NCBI GenBank assembly: GCA_964479125.1
Contig: CAYZJK010000028.1
Span: 1-10,119 of the forward strand
From: CAYZJK01 sp964479125
Lineage (GTDB): Bacteria > Patescibacteriota > Saccharimonadia > Saccharimonadales > Saccharimonadaceae
Length of the DNA: 10,119 bases
Direction: 5' to 3'
The position numbers and the translations under genes were made by a program. The notes below the pieces were generated by a model, which saw only the letters and a program-made list of their open reading frames with translations, was not told the origin of the DNA and made no database searches. This document shows positions 1 to 6,148 of this stretch, piece by piece (within the stretch, counting starts at the first letter, position 1; the number at the start of each line of letters is the position of its first letter).

Positions 1-2
1 CT

Positions 3-377
3 TTAAGCGCAGTTGTCGCACCAGAGACCTTCATTGCGGTTGAGTTCAGTGATACTGACCCTCATCCTACAAGCTGGTTCGGCGCAGACATCTGTCTTAA
101 CAGTTGGCCTACGCTCATCATAAAGATGATCGCGGCAATGGTCACTGATGATACCGTAGTCGCCATCGTGCATCTCGACGAACTCGTCGAAAGTCATGCT
201 GAATGCCTTGGCGAGCTCATCGGCGCAAGTGCGAAGCATAGGACGCTCCAGCAGGTTGCGTCGCATGTAGTCCTCGATAGTAGACCTTTCGATGCGAGCG
301 ATTGAATCGAGCTGATCGACAGTCATCCAGAGGGGGAGGCGAAGGGAGATGGACTTGGTAATCAAGTTAGTGCTCAT
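3..377 (-). CDS. Probable XRE-like helix-turn-helix protein with C-terminal zinc ribbon
   Basis: The product is 124 residues. The ATG at 377 is chosen over an in-frame ATG at 449 because AAAGGAGTG lies 4 nt upstream, while the longer version would run through the promoter and a leader hairpin. Residues about 18-70 follow the Cro/CI pattern: the run around IERSTIEDYMRR fits a recognition helix, and ADELAKAFSMTFDEFVEM fits the closing helices. Residues 98-123 hold four cysteines as CX4C (C98, C103) and CX2C (C120, C123), a zinc-ribbon layout; C81 and two histidines lie just before it. The HTH reading rests on pattern only, so DNA binding is inferred; a small protein-protein adaptor is the alternative. 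The stop TAA is at the very left edge. It has its own promoter and a hairpin leader, and shares a leader motif with the next two minus-strand genes. No named family is recognised. Confidence 0.75.
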   Translation of the reverse strand: MSTNLITKSISLRLPLWMTVDQLDSIARIERSTIEDYMRRNLLERPMLRTCADELAKAFSMTFDEFVEMHDGDYGIISDHCRDHLYDERRPTVKTDVCAEPACRMRVSITELNRNEGLWCDNCA

Positions 378-381
378 GACA

Positions 382-403
382 CACTCCTTTGTTTCGTAGG
401 TAC
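382..403 (-). promoter_or_regulatory. Shared leader motif GTACCTAC plus Shine-Dalgarno, gene at 3-377
   Basis: On the minus strand GTACCTAC (396-403) is followed after 5 nt by AAAGGAGTG (382-390) and then the ATG. The same arrangement occurs before the genes ending at 1027 and 1411. The role is unknown; it could be a transcription start context, a protein-binding site or a translation-control element. Confidence 0.55.
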
Positions 404-404
404 A

Positions 405-425
405 CGGATACGTTTTTTGTATCCG
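405..425 (-). promoter_or_regulatory. Leader hairpin with A-rich loop
   Basis: CGGATAC and GTATCCG form a perfect 7-bp inverted repeat around a 7-nt loop, which reads AAAAAAC on the minus strand. It lies between the predicted promoter (434-462) and the ribosome site of the zinc-ribbon gene, so it would form in that gene's 5' untranslated region. It is not a terminator in this direction because no T-tract follows it. An operator reading as DNA is equally possible. Confidence 0.5.
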
Positions 426-433
426 ATGTTGAA

Positions 434-462
434 ATATTGGTATAATCATTGTATTTTGTCAA
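434..462 (-). promoter_or_regulatory. Promoter of the HTH/zinc-ribbon gene
   Basis: On the minus strand a perfect TTGACA (457-462) is separated by 17 nt from CAATAT (434-439). The -10 is weak by consensus, but the same TTGACA-17-CAATAT pair occurs before the gene at 1109-1411. The flanking DNA is very AT-rich. Confidence 0.5.
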
Positions 463-536
463 TACTATAAGCTTTATAATTATAATGTTACCCCTGTTAA
501 AGATATTGTATAGTATAGTTTTTACAAAATAGAATA

Positions 537-565
537 ATGAAAAAGCCCGCCATATAGACGGGCTA
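537..565 (-). terminator. Rho-independent terminator of the gene at 593-1027
   Basis: On the minus strand AGCCCG and CGGGCT form a 6-bp GC-rich stem with a 9-nt loop, followed by a short T-run (TTTT, then CATTATT). It starts about 28 nt past the stop codon at 593. It separates this gene from the zinc-ribbon gene downstream, supporting separate transcription units. Confidence 0.75.
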
Positions 566-592
566 ACCTCCTTTACTAGATAGGTGACTTGG

Positions 593-1027
593 TCACTGGA
601 GCGGTCGGGCTGATCGCCTGAGAGCCTCAAATCCTTCGACAGACGATACGTAGTCCCTGGGTGCGAAGCTACGAAGGTGCTTCCACTCAACCAGCGCCTC
701 ATTAATCTGATTCTCCCTAGAGCGAATCATATCCTCGAGATTAGCCGCTCGAGACGAAGCGTCACAGAATGCTCGATAGTTGAAGTGAATAGCAGGACCA
801 ACGTTAGGCCCCTTGATGTAGTCTTCGAGACTAACACCCTGAAGACTAGAGTCACTTCTTACAACCGAGTCATACATCTTTTGCGCGCAGTTGTAGACAT
901 AGCTCCGCAGGAGCTTTACATCCTCAAGCTTCTGCCGGTAGTCTTCAGCTTGAAGATGAGCTGCAACTGCCCTGCGTTCGACTTCCTCGATGGCGACACG
1001 TTGCTGGGCGACATCATTAGTAGACAT
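593..1027 (-). CDS. Hypothetical helical / coiled-coil protein
   Basis: The product is 144 residues, with no signal peptide or membrane segment. It is predicted largely helical: residues about 5-55 are charged and Ala/Glu/Arg-rich with heptad-like spacing, and a second helix spans about 85-120. Between them lies a less regular stretch with VSLEDYIKGPNVGPAIHFNY. It has two cysteines (47 and 88) and no recognisable catalytic motif. The start is well supported by AGGAGGTGG 6 nt before the ATG. A terminator follows the stop, and the shared leader motif precedes the ribosome site. A plus-strand open frame of 131 codons overlaps most of it but has no ribosome site and is rejected. Function is unknown; it might be a structural or scaffold protein acting with its two co-regulated neighbours, but that is only inferred from location and leader sequence. 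Confidence 0.75.
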   Translation of the reverse strand: MSTNDVAQQRVAIEEVERRAVAAHLQAEDYRQKLEDVKLLRSYVYNCAQKMYDSVVRSDSSLQGVSLEDYIKGPNVGPAIHFNYRAFCDASSRAANLEDMIRSRENQINEALVEWKHLRSFAPRDYVSSVEGFEALRRSARPLQ

Positions 1028-1033
1028 ATTAGT

Positions 1034-1053
1034 CCACCTCCTAGAGTAGGTTC
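1034..1053 (-). promoter_or_regulatory. Shared leader motif GAACCTAC plus Shine-Dalgarno, gene at 593-1027
   Basis: On the minus strand GAACCTAC (1046-1053) is followed after 3 nt by AGGAGGTGG (1034-1042) and then ATG after 6 nt. This is the most diverged of the three copies: one changed base in the motif and a shorter gap. Confidence 0.5.
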
Positions 1054-1079
1054 ATTAAGTATTGTTACTTAATTACCTA

Positions 1080-1108
1080 TATATTACCATGATTACAATA
1101 TTTAGCAA
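1080..1108 (-). promoter_or_regulatory. Possible promoter of the gene at 593-1027
   Basis: On the minus strand TTGCTA (1103-1108) is 17 nt from AATATA, or 16 nt from TAATAT (1081-1086). A second reading is TTGTAA (1093-1098) with TAATTA at 17 nt. The -35 abuts the stop of the upstream gene (TAG, 1109-1111) and lies inside an AT-rich inverted repeat, ATTTAG-CAA-CTAAAT (1100-1114). Assignment is uncertain because the whole stretch is AT-rich. Confidence 0.35.
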
Positions 1109-1411
1109 CTAAATTTTAATGTTGTCAGTGATTTGGAGATTTATCTTTTTAGTTGGAATCAGCGAATGCGTTACGGAGGAATCCGTTAACCCTAAAGAAG
1201 TTAACATCTCCCTCCTCATATCGTCCCAACCATGACTATCTTCTAGGTGGCTATCCTTGACGTCACTTGCCATTAAAGGTGTCCAGTCGTCGCTCCAGTA
1301 ATCGAGCGGGTCTTCTGAATCATATTTGAAGACAGGGTCGGGCTTGCGCATTGTGTGTCTAGTAGTGAACTGAGCGATATCGCTCTGGTCGTCGAAACTG
1401 TAATCAGCCAT
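1109..1411 (-). CDS. Small Asp-rich hypothetical protein
   Basis: The product is 100 residues, strongly acidic over roughly residues 3-65, with many aspartates and three tryptophans in a pattern like DYWSDDW and GWDD. The C-terminal tail is more basic and hydrophobic (KKINLQITDNIKI). No membrane segment, cysteine or known motif is visible. The start is secure: AAGGAGGTG lies 4 nt before the ATG. The gene has its own TTGACA promoter and carries the shared leader motif, so despite following the MMPL gene on the same strand it is likely transcribed separately. Acidic small proteins can act as nucleic-acid mimics, chaperones or inhibitors (for example anti-restriction proteins), but nothing here identifies one of these. 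The stop codon lies within a weak AT-rich inverted repeat. Confidence 0.7.
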   Translation of the reverse strand: MADYSFDDQSDIAQFTTRHTMRKPDPVFKYDSEDPLDYWSDDWTPLMASDVKDSHLEDSHGWDDMRREMLTSLGLTDSSVTHSLIPTKKINLQITDNIKI

Positions 1412-1415
1412 AAAG

Positions 1416-1438
1416 CACCTCCTTACTCTTGTAGGTAC
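1416..1438 (-). promoter_or_regulatory. Shared leader motif GTACCTAC plus Shine-Dalgarno, gene at 1109-1411
   Basis: On the minus strand GTACCTAC (1431-1438) is followed after 6 nt by AAGGAGGTG (1416-1424) and then ATG after 4 nt. The 8-nt motif is identical to the copy at 396-403. Confidence 0.55.
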
Positions 1439-1477
1439 TGAGAATTCTTACTAACTAAGACAACTCTGCTAGCTGAT

Positions 1478-1506
1478 ATATTGCAACAAGCAGAGTATAT
1501 TGTCAA
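1478..1506 (-). promoter_or_regulatory. Promoter of the Asp-rich gene, with operator-like spacer
   Basis: On the minus strand a perfect TTGACA (1501-1506) is separated by 17 nt from CAATAT (1478-1483). The spacer and -10 contain TCTGCTTGTTGCA, whose complement recurs exactly in the spacer of the second secE promoter near 8570-8582. ACTCTGC also pairs with GCAGAGT about 20 nt downstream, giving an inverted repeat around the -10. A regulator binding here is inferred. Confidence 0.5.
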
Positions 1507-1514
1507 TCTTAAGA

Positions 1515-3893
1515 CTACTGCTTACCTTCAATCGAGACGTGCGGTAGATATTTATCTAGCCACTTCGGCAACCACCAGGCCCTATCGCCAATTAGAGTCA
1601 TAACTGCTGGCACCATAATCATACGTACAATAAAGGCATCAAAGAAGATACCAATCGCTAACCCAAAGCCCATAGCTTGGATAGTACTATCGTGATTACC
1701 AATAAATCCAGCAAACACGCTTACCATAATGATCGCTGCAGCCGCCACTACGCGTCCGCTGATTGCGAAACCATTAACTACCGCCTTCTTAGCCTTTTTA
1801 GTCTTAGAGTAGCTCTCATGCATGCTTGAGACTAGGAAGAACTCGTAGTCCATCGCAAGCCCAAACAGAATACCTATAGCAATGATCGGAATGAAGCTCA
1901 CAATCGGACCAGGTGCCTCAGCAATACCAAACCAGCCCCACTGGAAGACTGCCACTAATGAGCCAAACATCACCAGCACTGACGCCAGGAAGCCTAGAGT
2001 AGCCTTAATAGGTACAAGAATAGACCTAAACGCTAACACCAGAAGTAAGAGGGATAGGCCTACTACCACAGCTAAGTAAACTGGCAGCGCATCGTTTAGC
2101 TTCTCGCTAATATCTAGCTCTAAAGCGGTAGATCCAGTAACAGACAACTTAACATCATTATCAAAGTTTAGCGTATCGACAACCTCTTTACTGCGTAGTT
2201 CATCAATCAATTGAACTGTCTCATCACTAGTAGGTGAGTGAGAAGGAATAACCTGAATTAAACCAGCCTTACCATCATCGCTCACCGCTACAGGAAGTGC
2301 TTGCTCAACACCATCTAGCTGCATCATACGCTGCGAGACTTCAGCCACAGGCGCTAGCTTCATTTGCTCTTGCATCAGAGCCATTACTTCATCCTGGCGC
2401 TCAAGCGTGCTAGGTGGATACTGCAAGTCTTGCATTGAAGCGTCTGGAGAAGGTGTAGTGTCAACTGAAGGCTGCGGAGCTTCTACTGGTGGCATAGACA
2501 TATCAGGCCTTGAGTCAGTAGGCTGCTGCGGAAGCAAACTAGGCATCTGAGCTTGTCCGCTCATAACTTCCTCAATATCGATCGGCTCAATACCTTCAGC
2601 AACGACCATCAAAGGTCCGTTAAAACCAACACCAAAGCCTTCTTCGAGAATATCGTAGGCCTTCTTGTAGGTAGAATCTTCCGCGGCGTACTGGTCGGTC
2701 GGTAGGCCAAGCTTCATATCCGTAATCGGGTAAGCGAATAAAGCCACTAGAGCTAGACAAGCTAGTAACGACTGAACTGGATACTTAGTTGCAAGAGAAA
2801 CCCACTTATACCAAATACTCTTTTTATTTACTTTTTCACCAGACTTAATAACTTTCTTTTGCGCTACTTCAACTCTAGAGAGCTCACGAGCTCTGAAAAC
2901 GTTACCCTTAGCTAAACCAAGTAGAGCTGGAATAAACGTAATAGATGCCAACGCTGCAACTGCCACGCTTGCTGCACCAACTAATCCCATTGTGGTAATA
3001 AATGGAATCTGAACCACAGATAGAGCAGCTAGCGCCACCACAACAGTTAAAGCCGCGAATACAACAGCATTACCAGCAGTACCAATCGCTGTCTTAATTG
3101 ACTCTTCATAACTTAAACCAGATCGAAGTAGAGACTGGTAGCGGTTAACAATAAATAATGCGTAATCAATACCAACAGCCAGACCAAGCATAATAGCTAA
3201 CACTGGCGTAGTTGAACCAATAGTAATTAGCTCACTCATGGCAAACAAACCAGCCATACTCACGCCAACGCCAATTAGAGCGCTAAGAATTGGCATACCG
3301 GCCGCCACTAACGAACCTAGCGTAACCAAGAGAACCACAAAGGCAATCGCTACACCAACAACTTCACCAATTCCAAGAATATCTTCTGGCGCCATGTTGC
3401 TAAGCGACATGCTCTTTTCGATTTGCAGGTTATCTGATCGAACCTTTTCAATCTGCTCGTCGATCTTTTCAAACACCGCTGGATCAGTTTCATTAGCCGG
3501 CTTCTCTAGCTGAACCTGAAGAAAAGCGATGTTGCCACTTGGTGAAACTAACTCCGGCAGCTCACGCGGGCTAACCACAATGGCGACACCGTCAACCTTA
3601 GAGATAGACTCAACTAAATCTCGCACAGCTTGAGGCTGCTCAAGCAGGGGAGAGCCGTCTTGAGTCTTAAGAGCAATCCGACCACTGCCACCGCCAGAAT
3701 TAGGGAATAGCTCCTCAGCCTTATCAATGGCCACCTGAGCCTCGGTGCCCGGTATGGTAATTGCCGAATCGGTCGGCTTGGCAAAGTTATATGCTAATCC
3801 ACCCAATACAGCTAGCACAACCATCCAAGCAGCAATCACTCGCCAAGGATGTCTGTAGCTTCCAAGCCCTAACTTACTTAAAAACTCCGACAT
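1515..3893 (-). CDS. MMPL/RND family transporter
   Basis: The product is 792 residues and belongs to the MMPL-type RND superfamily, proton-driven exporters of lipids or hydrophobic compounds across the cytoplasmic membrane. There is one N-terminal helix (about 18-36), an extracytoplasmic domain (40-170), a block of about five helices (175-328), a cytoplasmic loop, a helix at 372-390, a second extracytoplasmic domain (393-600) and a final block of helices (603-768). Asp-Tyr pairs in the two helix blocks (D243-Y244 in GLAVGIDYALF and D682-Y683 in GLAMDYEFF) match the proton-relay pairs known in MmpL3-like proteins. Residues 441-500 form a Pro/Met/Gln/Ser-rich linker in the second outer domain. 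The start at 3893 is set by AGGAGG 7 nt upstream. It lies 44 nt after the RCC1-repeat gene and may be cotranscribed with it. The substrate cannot be told from sequence. Confidence 0.93.
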   Translation of the reverse strand: MSEFLSKLGLGSYRHPWRVIAAWMVVLAVLGGLAYNFAKPTDSAITIPGTEAQVAIDKAEELFPNSGGGSGRIALKTQDGSPLLEQPQAVRDLVESISKVDGVAIVVSPRELPELVSPSGNIAFLQVQLEKPANETDPAVFEKIDEQIEKVRSDNLQIEKSMSLSNMAPEDILGIGEVVGVAIAFVVLLVTLGSLVAAGMPILSALIGVGVSMAGLFAMSELITIGSTTPVLAIMLGLAVGIDYALFIVNRYQSLLRSGLSYEESIKTAIGTAGNAVVFAALTVVVALAALSVVQIPFITTMGLVGAASVAVAALASITFIPALLGLAKGNVFRARELSRVEVAQKKVIKSGEKVNKKSIWYKWVSLATKYPVQSLLACLALVALFAYPITDMKLGLPTDQYAAEDSTYKKAYDILEEGFGVGFNGPLMVVAEGIEPIDIEEVMSGQAQMPSLLPQQPTDSRPDMSMPPVEAPQPSVDTTPSPDASMQDLQYPPSTLERQDEVMALMQEQMKLAPVAEVSQRMMQLDGVEQALPVAVSDDGKAGLIQVIPSHSPTSDETVQLIDELRSKEVVDTLNFDNDVKLSVTGSTALELDISEKLNDALPVYLAVVVGLSLLLLVLAFRSILVPIKATLGFLASVLVMFGSLVAVFQWGWFGIAEAPGPIVSFIPIIAIGILFGLAMDYEFFLVSSMHESYSKTKKAKKAVVNGFAISGRVVAAAAIIMVSVFAGFIGNHDSTIQAMGFGLAIGIFFDAFIVRMIMVPAVMTLIGDRAWWLPKWLDKYLPHVSIEGKQ

Positions 3894-3910
3894 TTATATC
3901 CTCCTAATTA

Positions 3911-3938
3911 TTTATAGAACTATTCTAAACCATGTCAT
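3911..3938 (-). promoter_or_regulatory. Possible promoter of the MMPL gene
   Basis: On the minus strand ATGACA (3933-3938) lies 16 nt from TATAAA (3911-3916), in the 44-nt gap before the MMPL ribosome site. The -35 just touches the upstream gene's stop codon. It could act in addition to read-through from the RCC1-repeat gene; no terminator is visible in the gap. Confidence 0.35.
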
Positions 3939-5350
3939 TAACTTGCGTACACAGACGGCACGAAGATTGGTCGCCTAATGCGCACATCGTCATGATCAAA
4001 TAGACCATAACTATTCGCGCCCCAGACAAACACTCCGCCATCTACATAAGCTATGCTATACCGGTCATCGACGTGCGGCCCGACAGCAACTCGCTGGATA
4101 GTCTGGCCACGCATGCGAGACATATCTACTGGCATAGGCTCGGTCTGTCGCTGGGTGGTGCCATTGCCGTACTGCCCGAAAGCTGAATTACCCCAAGCAA
4201 ACAGCAGATTGTCTTTAGTTAATGCCACCGTGTGAGTCGATGACGTCGAAACAGAATCAAACCTTAGATCATCAAACTCTGTTTCATCTAGTAGCATGAT
4301 TGGTACATCAACCACTTCATCGTCAGTCACCATCGTTAGACTATTTCTAGTGTTTGACCCCCAGCCGTAAAGCATACCTTCAGAATCAAGCGCATATACT
4401 TGTGTGCCAAACGGGCTAGTTACTAACTGTACAATTCGGTTATCATCGATCAGTTCAATCATTTCAACTTGGGTGGGGGAGGCCATACCAGTTTCATGTT
4501 GAGGCATAGGCTCACTGGTGCCTAGCTGCCCATTAGAGTCACTACCCCAGGCATAGATAGCACCGTCGGTCATTAGTGCATATCCGTTTAGCCGACTAGC
4601 TGCCACCTGCAAAACAGTCTTATCCTTAGCCTCTTCTGGCAGCTCAATTTTAGTAGGTGTAAACACATTAGTGCTGCGGTGCTTGCCTTGACCTAGCCTC
4701 GCGTCACCTCGACCCCAAGTATAAATCTGCTTATTATCCGTCACAGCAATAGCATGATTTTCTCCAGTCGCTACCTGAGTAATAGTACCGTCATCAAACA
4801 ACTTTGACCGATCCATCCTCTCAGGCTCATGGGCAATCTTGTTACCTTCACCTAATCCTAACTCGCCTCGATTACCCTCACCCCAGACATATAGTTCATT
4901 ATCAGTACCCCAGCCAATTGCAAAGGTGGAGCCGTGATGAAGCGATTTCCACTCTAGTCCCTCAGGCGGACAAATACCTAGGCGACGCACTCGGTCTTCT
5001 TTAACATGATAAGTCGGAGCACCATGCTTCGACGAGCCAACACCACCCTGAAGATAGGTGGCTGATGCACAGTAGCCTGTCTCATGTCTTGTGTAGTCGA
5101 TCCCTACCGGACTGTTTGGCTCTGGCTCATATAAAGTATTAAGACTAGTAGGAAAACTACCAGTCGATTGATAACTGTCCGCTAGAGACTTAGAAACTAC
5201 GTCCAGCGGATCGGTAAATGTAATTTCTTCTTGCGAGGCGCGGCCTATGACGGCATAGACCAAAATAAAGACTAGGATCGAGATAAATCCTAGTGCGATC
5301 GCTACCCACGTAATCGCTGCTACTATCTTACTATTCATCACTACCATCAT
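3938..5350 (-). CDS. Membrane-anchored pseudopilin-like / RCC1-repeat protein
   Basis: The product is about 470 residues (numbering here from a TTG at 5359). A single N-terminal membrane helix (about 11-37) is followed by a segment at 48-130 resembling the globular part of type II/IV pseudopilins: a helix running into YQSTGSFPTSLNTLYEPE, then a GIDYTRHETGYC strand, with C97 and C130 possibly forming a disulfide. Residues about 140-465 contain six RCC1-type units, each ending in a pattern like YVWGEGNRGELGLG, YTWGRGDARLG, YAWGSDSNGQLG, YGWGSNTRNSL, FAWGNSAFGQYG and FVWGANSYGLF, predicting a beta-propeller outside the cell. The start is uncertain: TTG 5359, ATG 5350, 5347 and 5338 are all possible and none has a clear ribosome site; 5350 is used. 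No prepilin peptidase site is seen, so it need not be assembled into a pilus. A surface binding or adhesion role is inferred. Confidence 0.85.
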   Translation of the reverse strand: MMVVMNSKIVAAITWVAIALGFISILVFILVYAVIGRASQEEITFTDPLDVVSKSLADSYQSTGSFPTSLNTLYEPEPNSPVGIDYTRHETGYCASATYLQGGVGSSKHGAPTYHVKEDRVRRLGICPPEGLEWKSLHHGSTFAIGWGTDNELYVWGEGNRGELGLGEGNKIAHEPERMDRSKLFDDGTITQVATGENHAIAVTDNKQIYTWGRGDARLGQGKHRSTNVFTPTKIELPEEAKDKTVLQVAASRLNGYALMTDGAIYAWGSDSNGQLGTSEPMPQHETGMASPTQVEMIELIDDNRIVQLVTSPFGTQVYALDSEGMLYGWGSNTRNSLTMVTDDEVVDVPIMLLDETEFDDLRFDSVSTSSTHTVALTKDNLLFAWGNSAFGQYGNGTTQRQTEPMPVDMSRMRGQTIQRVAVGPHVDDRYSIAYVDGGVFVWGANSYGLFDHDDVRIRRPIFVPSVYAS

Positions 5351-5465
5351 ACCGTACAATAGCTTAAAGGATAAACATTACAATTCTTAAGCTTTGCCAT
5401 CAGATTTGCAAATTTCAAGACTACTTTTTATCGCAATATATCTATGGATAGACAAACAGCAGGGG

Positions 5466-5483
5466 AATTAATCACAATTAATT
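5466..5483. promoter_or_regulatory. Inverted repeat AATTAAT-CACA-ATTAATT, operator candidate
   Basis: Perfect 7-bp arms surround a 4-nt spacer, ending 4 nt before the -10 box of the plus-strand kinase gene and covering its -35 position. This placement is typical of a repressor site, but the arms are pure A/T in an AT-rich region, so chance is a real alternative. Confidence 0.35.
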
Positions 5484-5484
5484 A

Positions 5485-5493
5485 TGGTATACT
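5485..5493 (+). promoter_or_regulatory. Extended -10 promoter, apparently leaderless start
   Basis: TGG-TATACT (TATACT at 5488-5493) is an extended -10 box. Its expected transcription start (about 5500) coincides with the ATG at 5501, and there is no Shine-Dalgarno sequence before that ATG. The -35 position (about 5465-5470) has no match to consensus, as is common with extended -10 promoters. Confidence 0.55.
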
Positions 5494-5500
5494 ATAGCCT

Positions 5501-6145
5501 ATGAAACACCTCAGTCTCTCCACGCCACGGGTTATTTTTCTGATGGGCATTCCTGGTGCAGGGAAGACCTACTTTGCCAGGAAGTTTTCTGAAACTTTCA
5601 AAGCCCCCTTTATTGAACTGGATCAGATAAGAAAAACACTCAATCCAAAGCCAGATTACTCCAGGCGAGAAGATGAACTAATTTCCGATTTAGCACACCT
5701 ACAGATGCAGGAGCTATTCAAGACTCGGTGCACCTTTTTATATGAAGGCGGGCTAGAAGTTAGAGCTGAGCGTCAAAGATTGACCAAATACGTAACCGAC
5801 GCCGGCTACCTGCCACTCTTTGTTTGGGTGCAGACTGAATTCGCTACAGCTGAAAAACGCGCCGTTAAGGGTATGCCTGGACACTCTAAAGACCACATCA
5901 TTTCAGTTGAACGGTTCGATCAGTTAGTTAATAGGTTCACCGCACCAGATAAAACCGAAAAGACAGTCGTCTTAAGTGGCAAACACACCTACACCACTCA
6001 AGCTCGCACCCTACTTCGCAGTATTTCCGAGGAGGAAAGAGTCTATCGAGACCAGACCGCCTACGGCCCAGTTAAGCAAGCAAAGAAAGCACAGCGATTA
6101 ACAGTACCTAAGAGAAACCCTCGCAACAACTCTATTTCTTTATAA
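5501..6145 (+). CDS. P-loop ATP-binding protein, kinase-like (AAA_33 / zeta-like fold)
   Basis: The product is 214 residues. A clear Walker A motif, GIPGAGKT, lies at 16-23 after a short hydrophobic strand (VIFLM), followed by IELDQIRKTL, where the aspartate after the second strand is typical of small-molecule and polynucleotide kinase-like P-loop proteins. The segment CTFLYEGGLEVRAERQRL corresponds to the third strand and the following helix, and LPLFVWVQTEFATAEKRAVKG to the fourth strand and lid region with basic residues. The C-terminal 40 residues are basic and probably flexible. The substrate is unknown: the family includes predicted nucleotide, sugar and peptidoglycan-precursor kinases (zeta toxins), and no antitoxin gene is adjacent. 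The ATG lies directly after a TATACT box, so the mRNA may be leaderless. The YgjP-like gene follows after 3 nt and is probably cotranscribed. Confidence 0.8.
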   Translation: MKHLSLSTPRVIFLMGIPGAGKTYFARKFSETFKAPFIELDQIRKTLNPKPDYSRREDELISDLAHLQMQELFKTRCTFLYEGGLEVRAERQRLTKYVTDAGYLPLFVWVQTEFATAEKRAVKGMPGHSKDHIISVERFDQLVNRFTAPDKTEKTVVLSGKHTYTTQARTLLRSISEEERVYRDQTAYGPVKQAKKAQRLTVPKRNPRNNSISL

Positions 6146-6148
6146 ATA

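Noticed and set aside
378..449. N-terminal extension of the zinc-ribbon gene to an ATG at 449
   Set aside because: It would place the leader hairpin, the -10 box and the ribosome site inside the coding region; the ATG at 377 has the better ribosome site.
367..702. Open frame of 111 codons on the minus strand
   Set aside because: It runs through the terminator of the 593-1027 gene and the AT-rich promoter region, has no ribosome site and encodes a low-complexity product.
677..1072. Open frame of 131 codons on the plus strand
   Set aside because: It lies over the minus-strand gene 593-1027, which has a strong ribosome site, shared leader motif and terminator. The plus frame has no ribosome site and its protein shows no domain pattern.
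1..1514. CRISPR array, insertion sequence or prophage attachment site in the left block
   Set aside because: No regularly spaced repeats, transposase motifs, terminal inverted repeats or integrase are present; the repeated leader motif is too short and too irregularly spaced.
3238..3513. Plus-strand open frame inside the MMPL gene
   Set aside because: It is a Thr/Pro/Ile-rich antisense shadow of a membrane-helix coding region, with no start signals.
5360..5500. tRNA or structured RNA in the divergent region
   Set aside because: No cloverleaf, CCA end or long GC-rich stem is seen; only AT-rich palindromes and promoter-like boxes are present.
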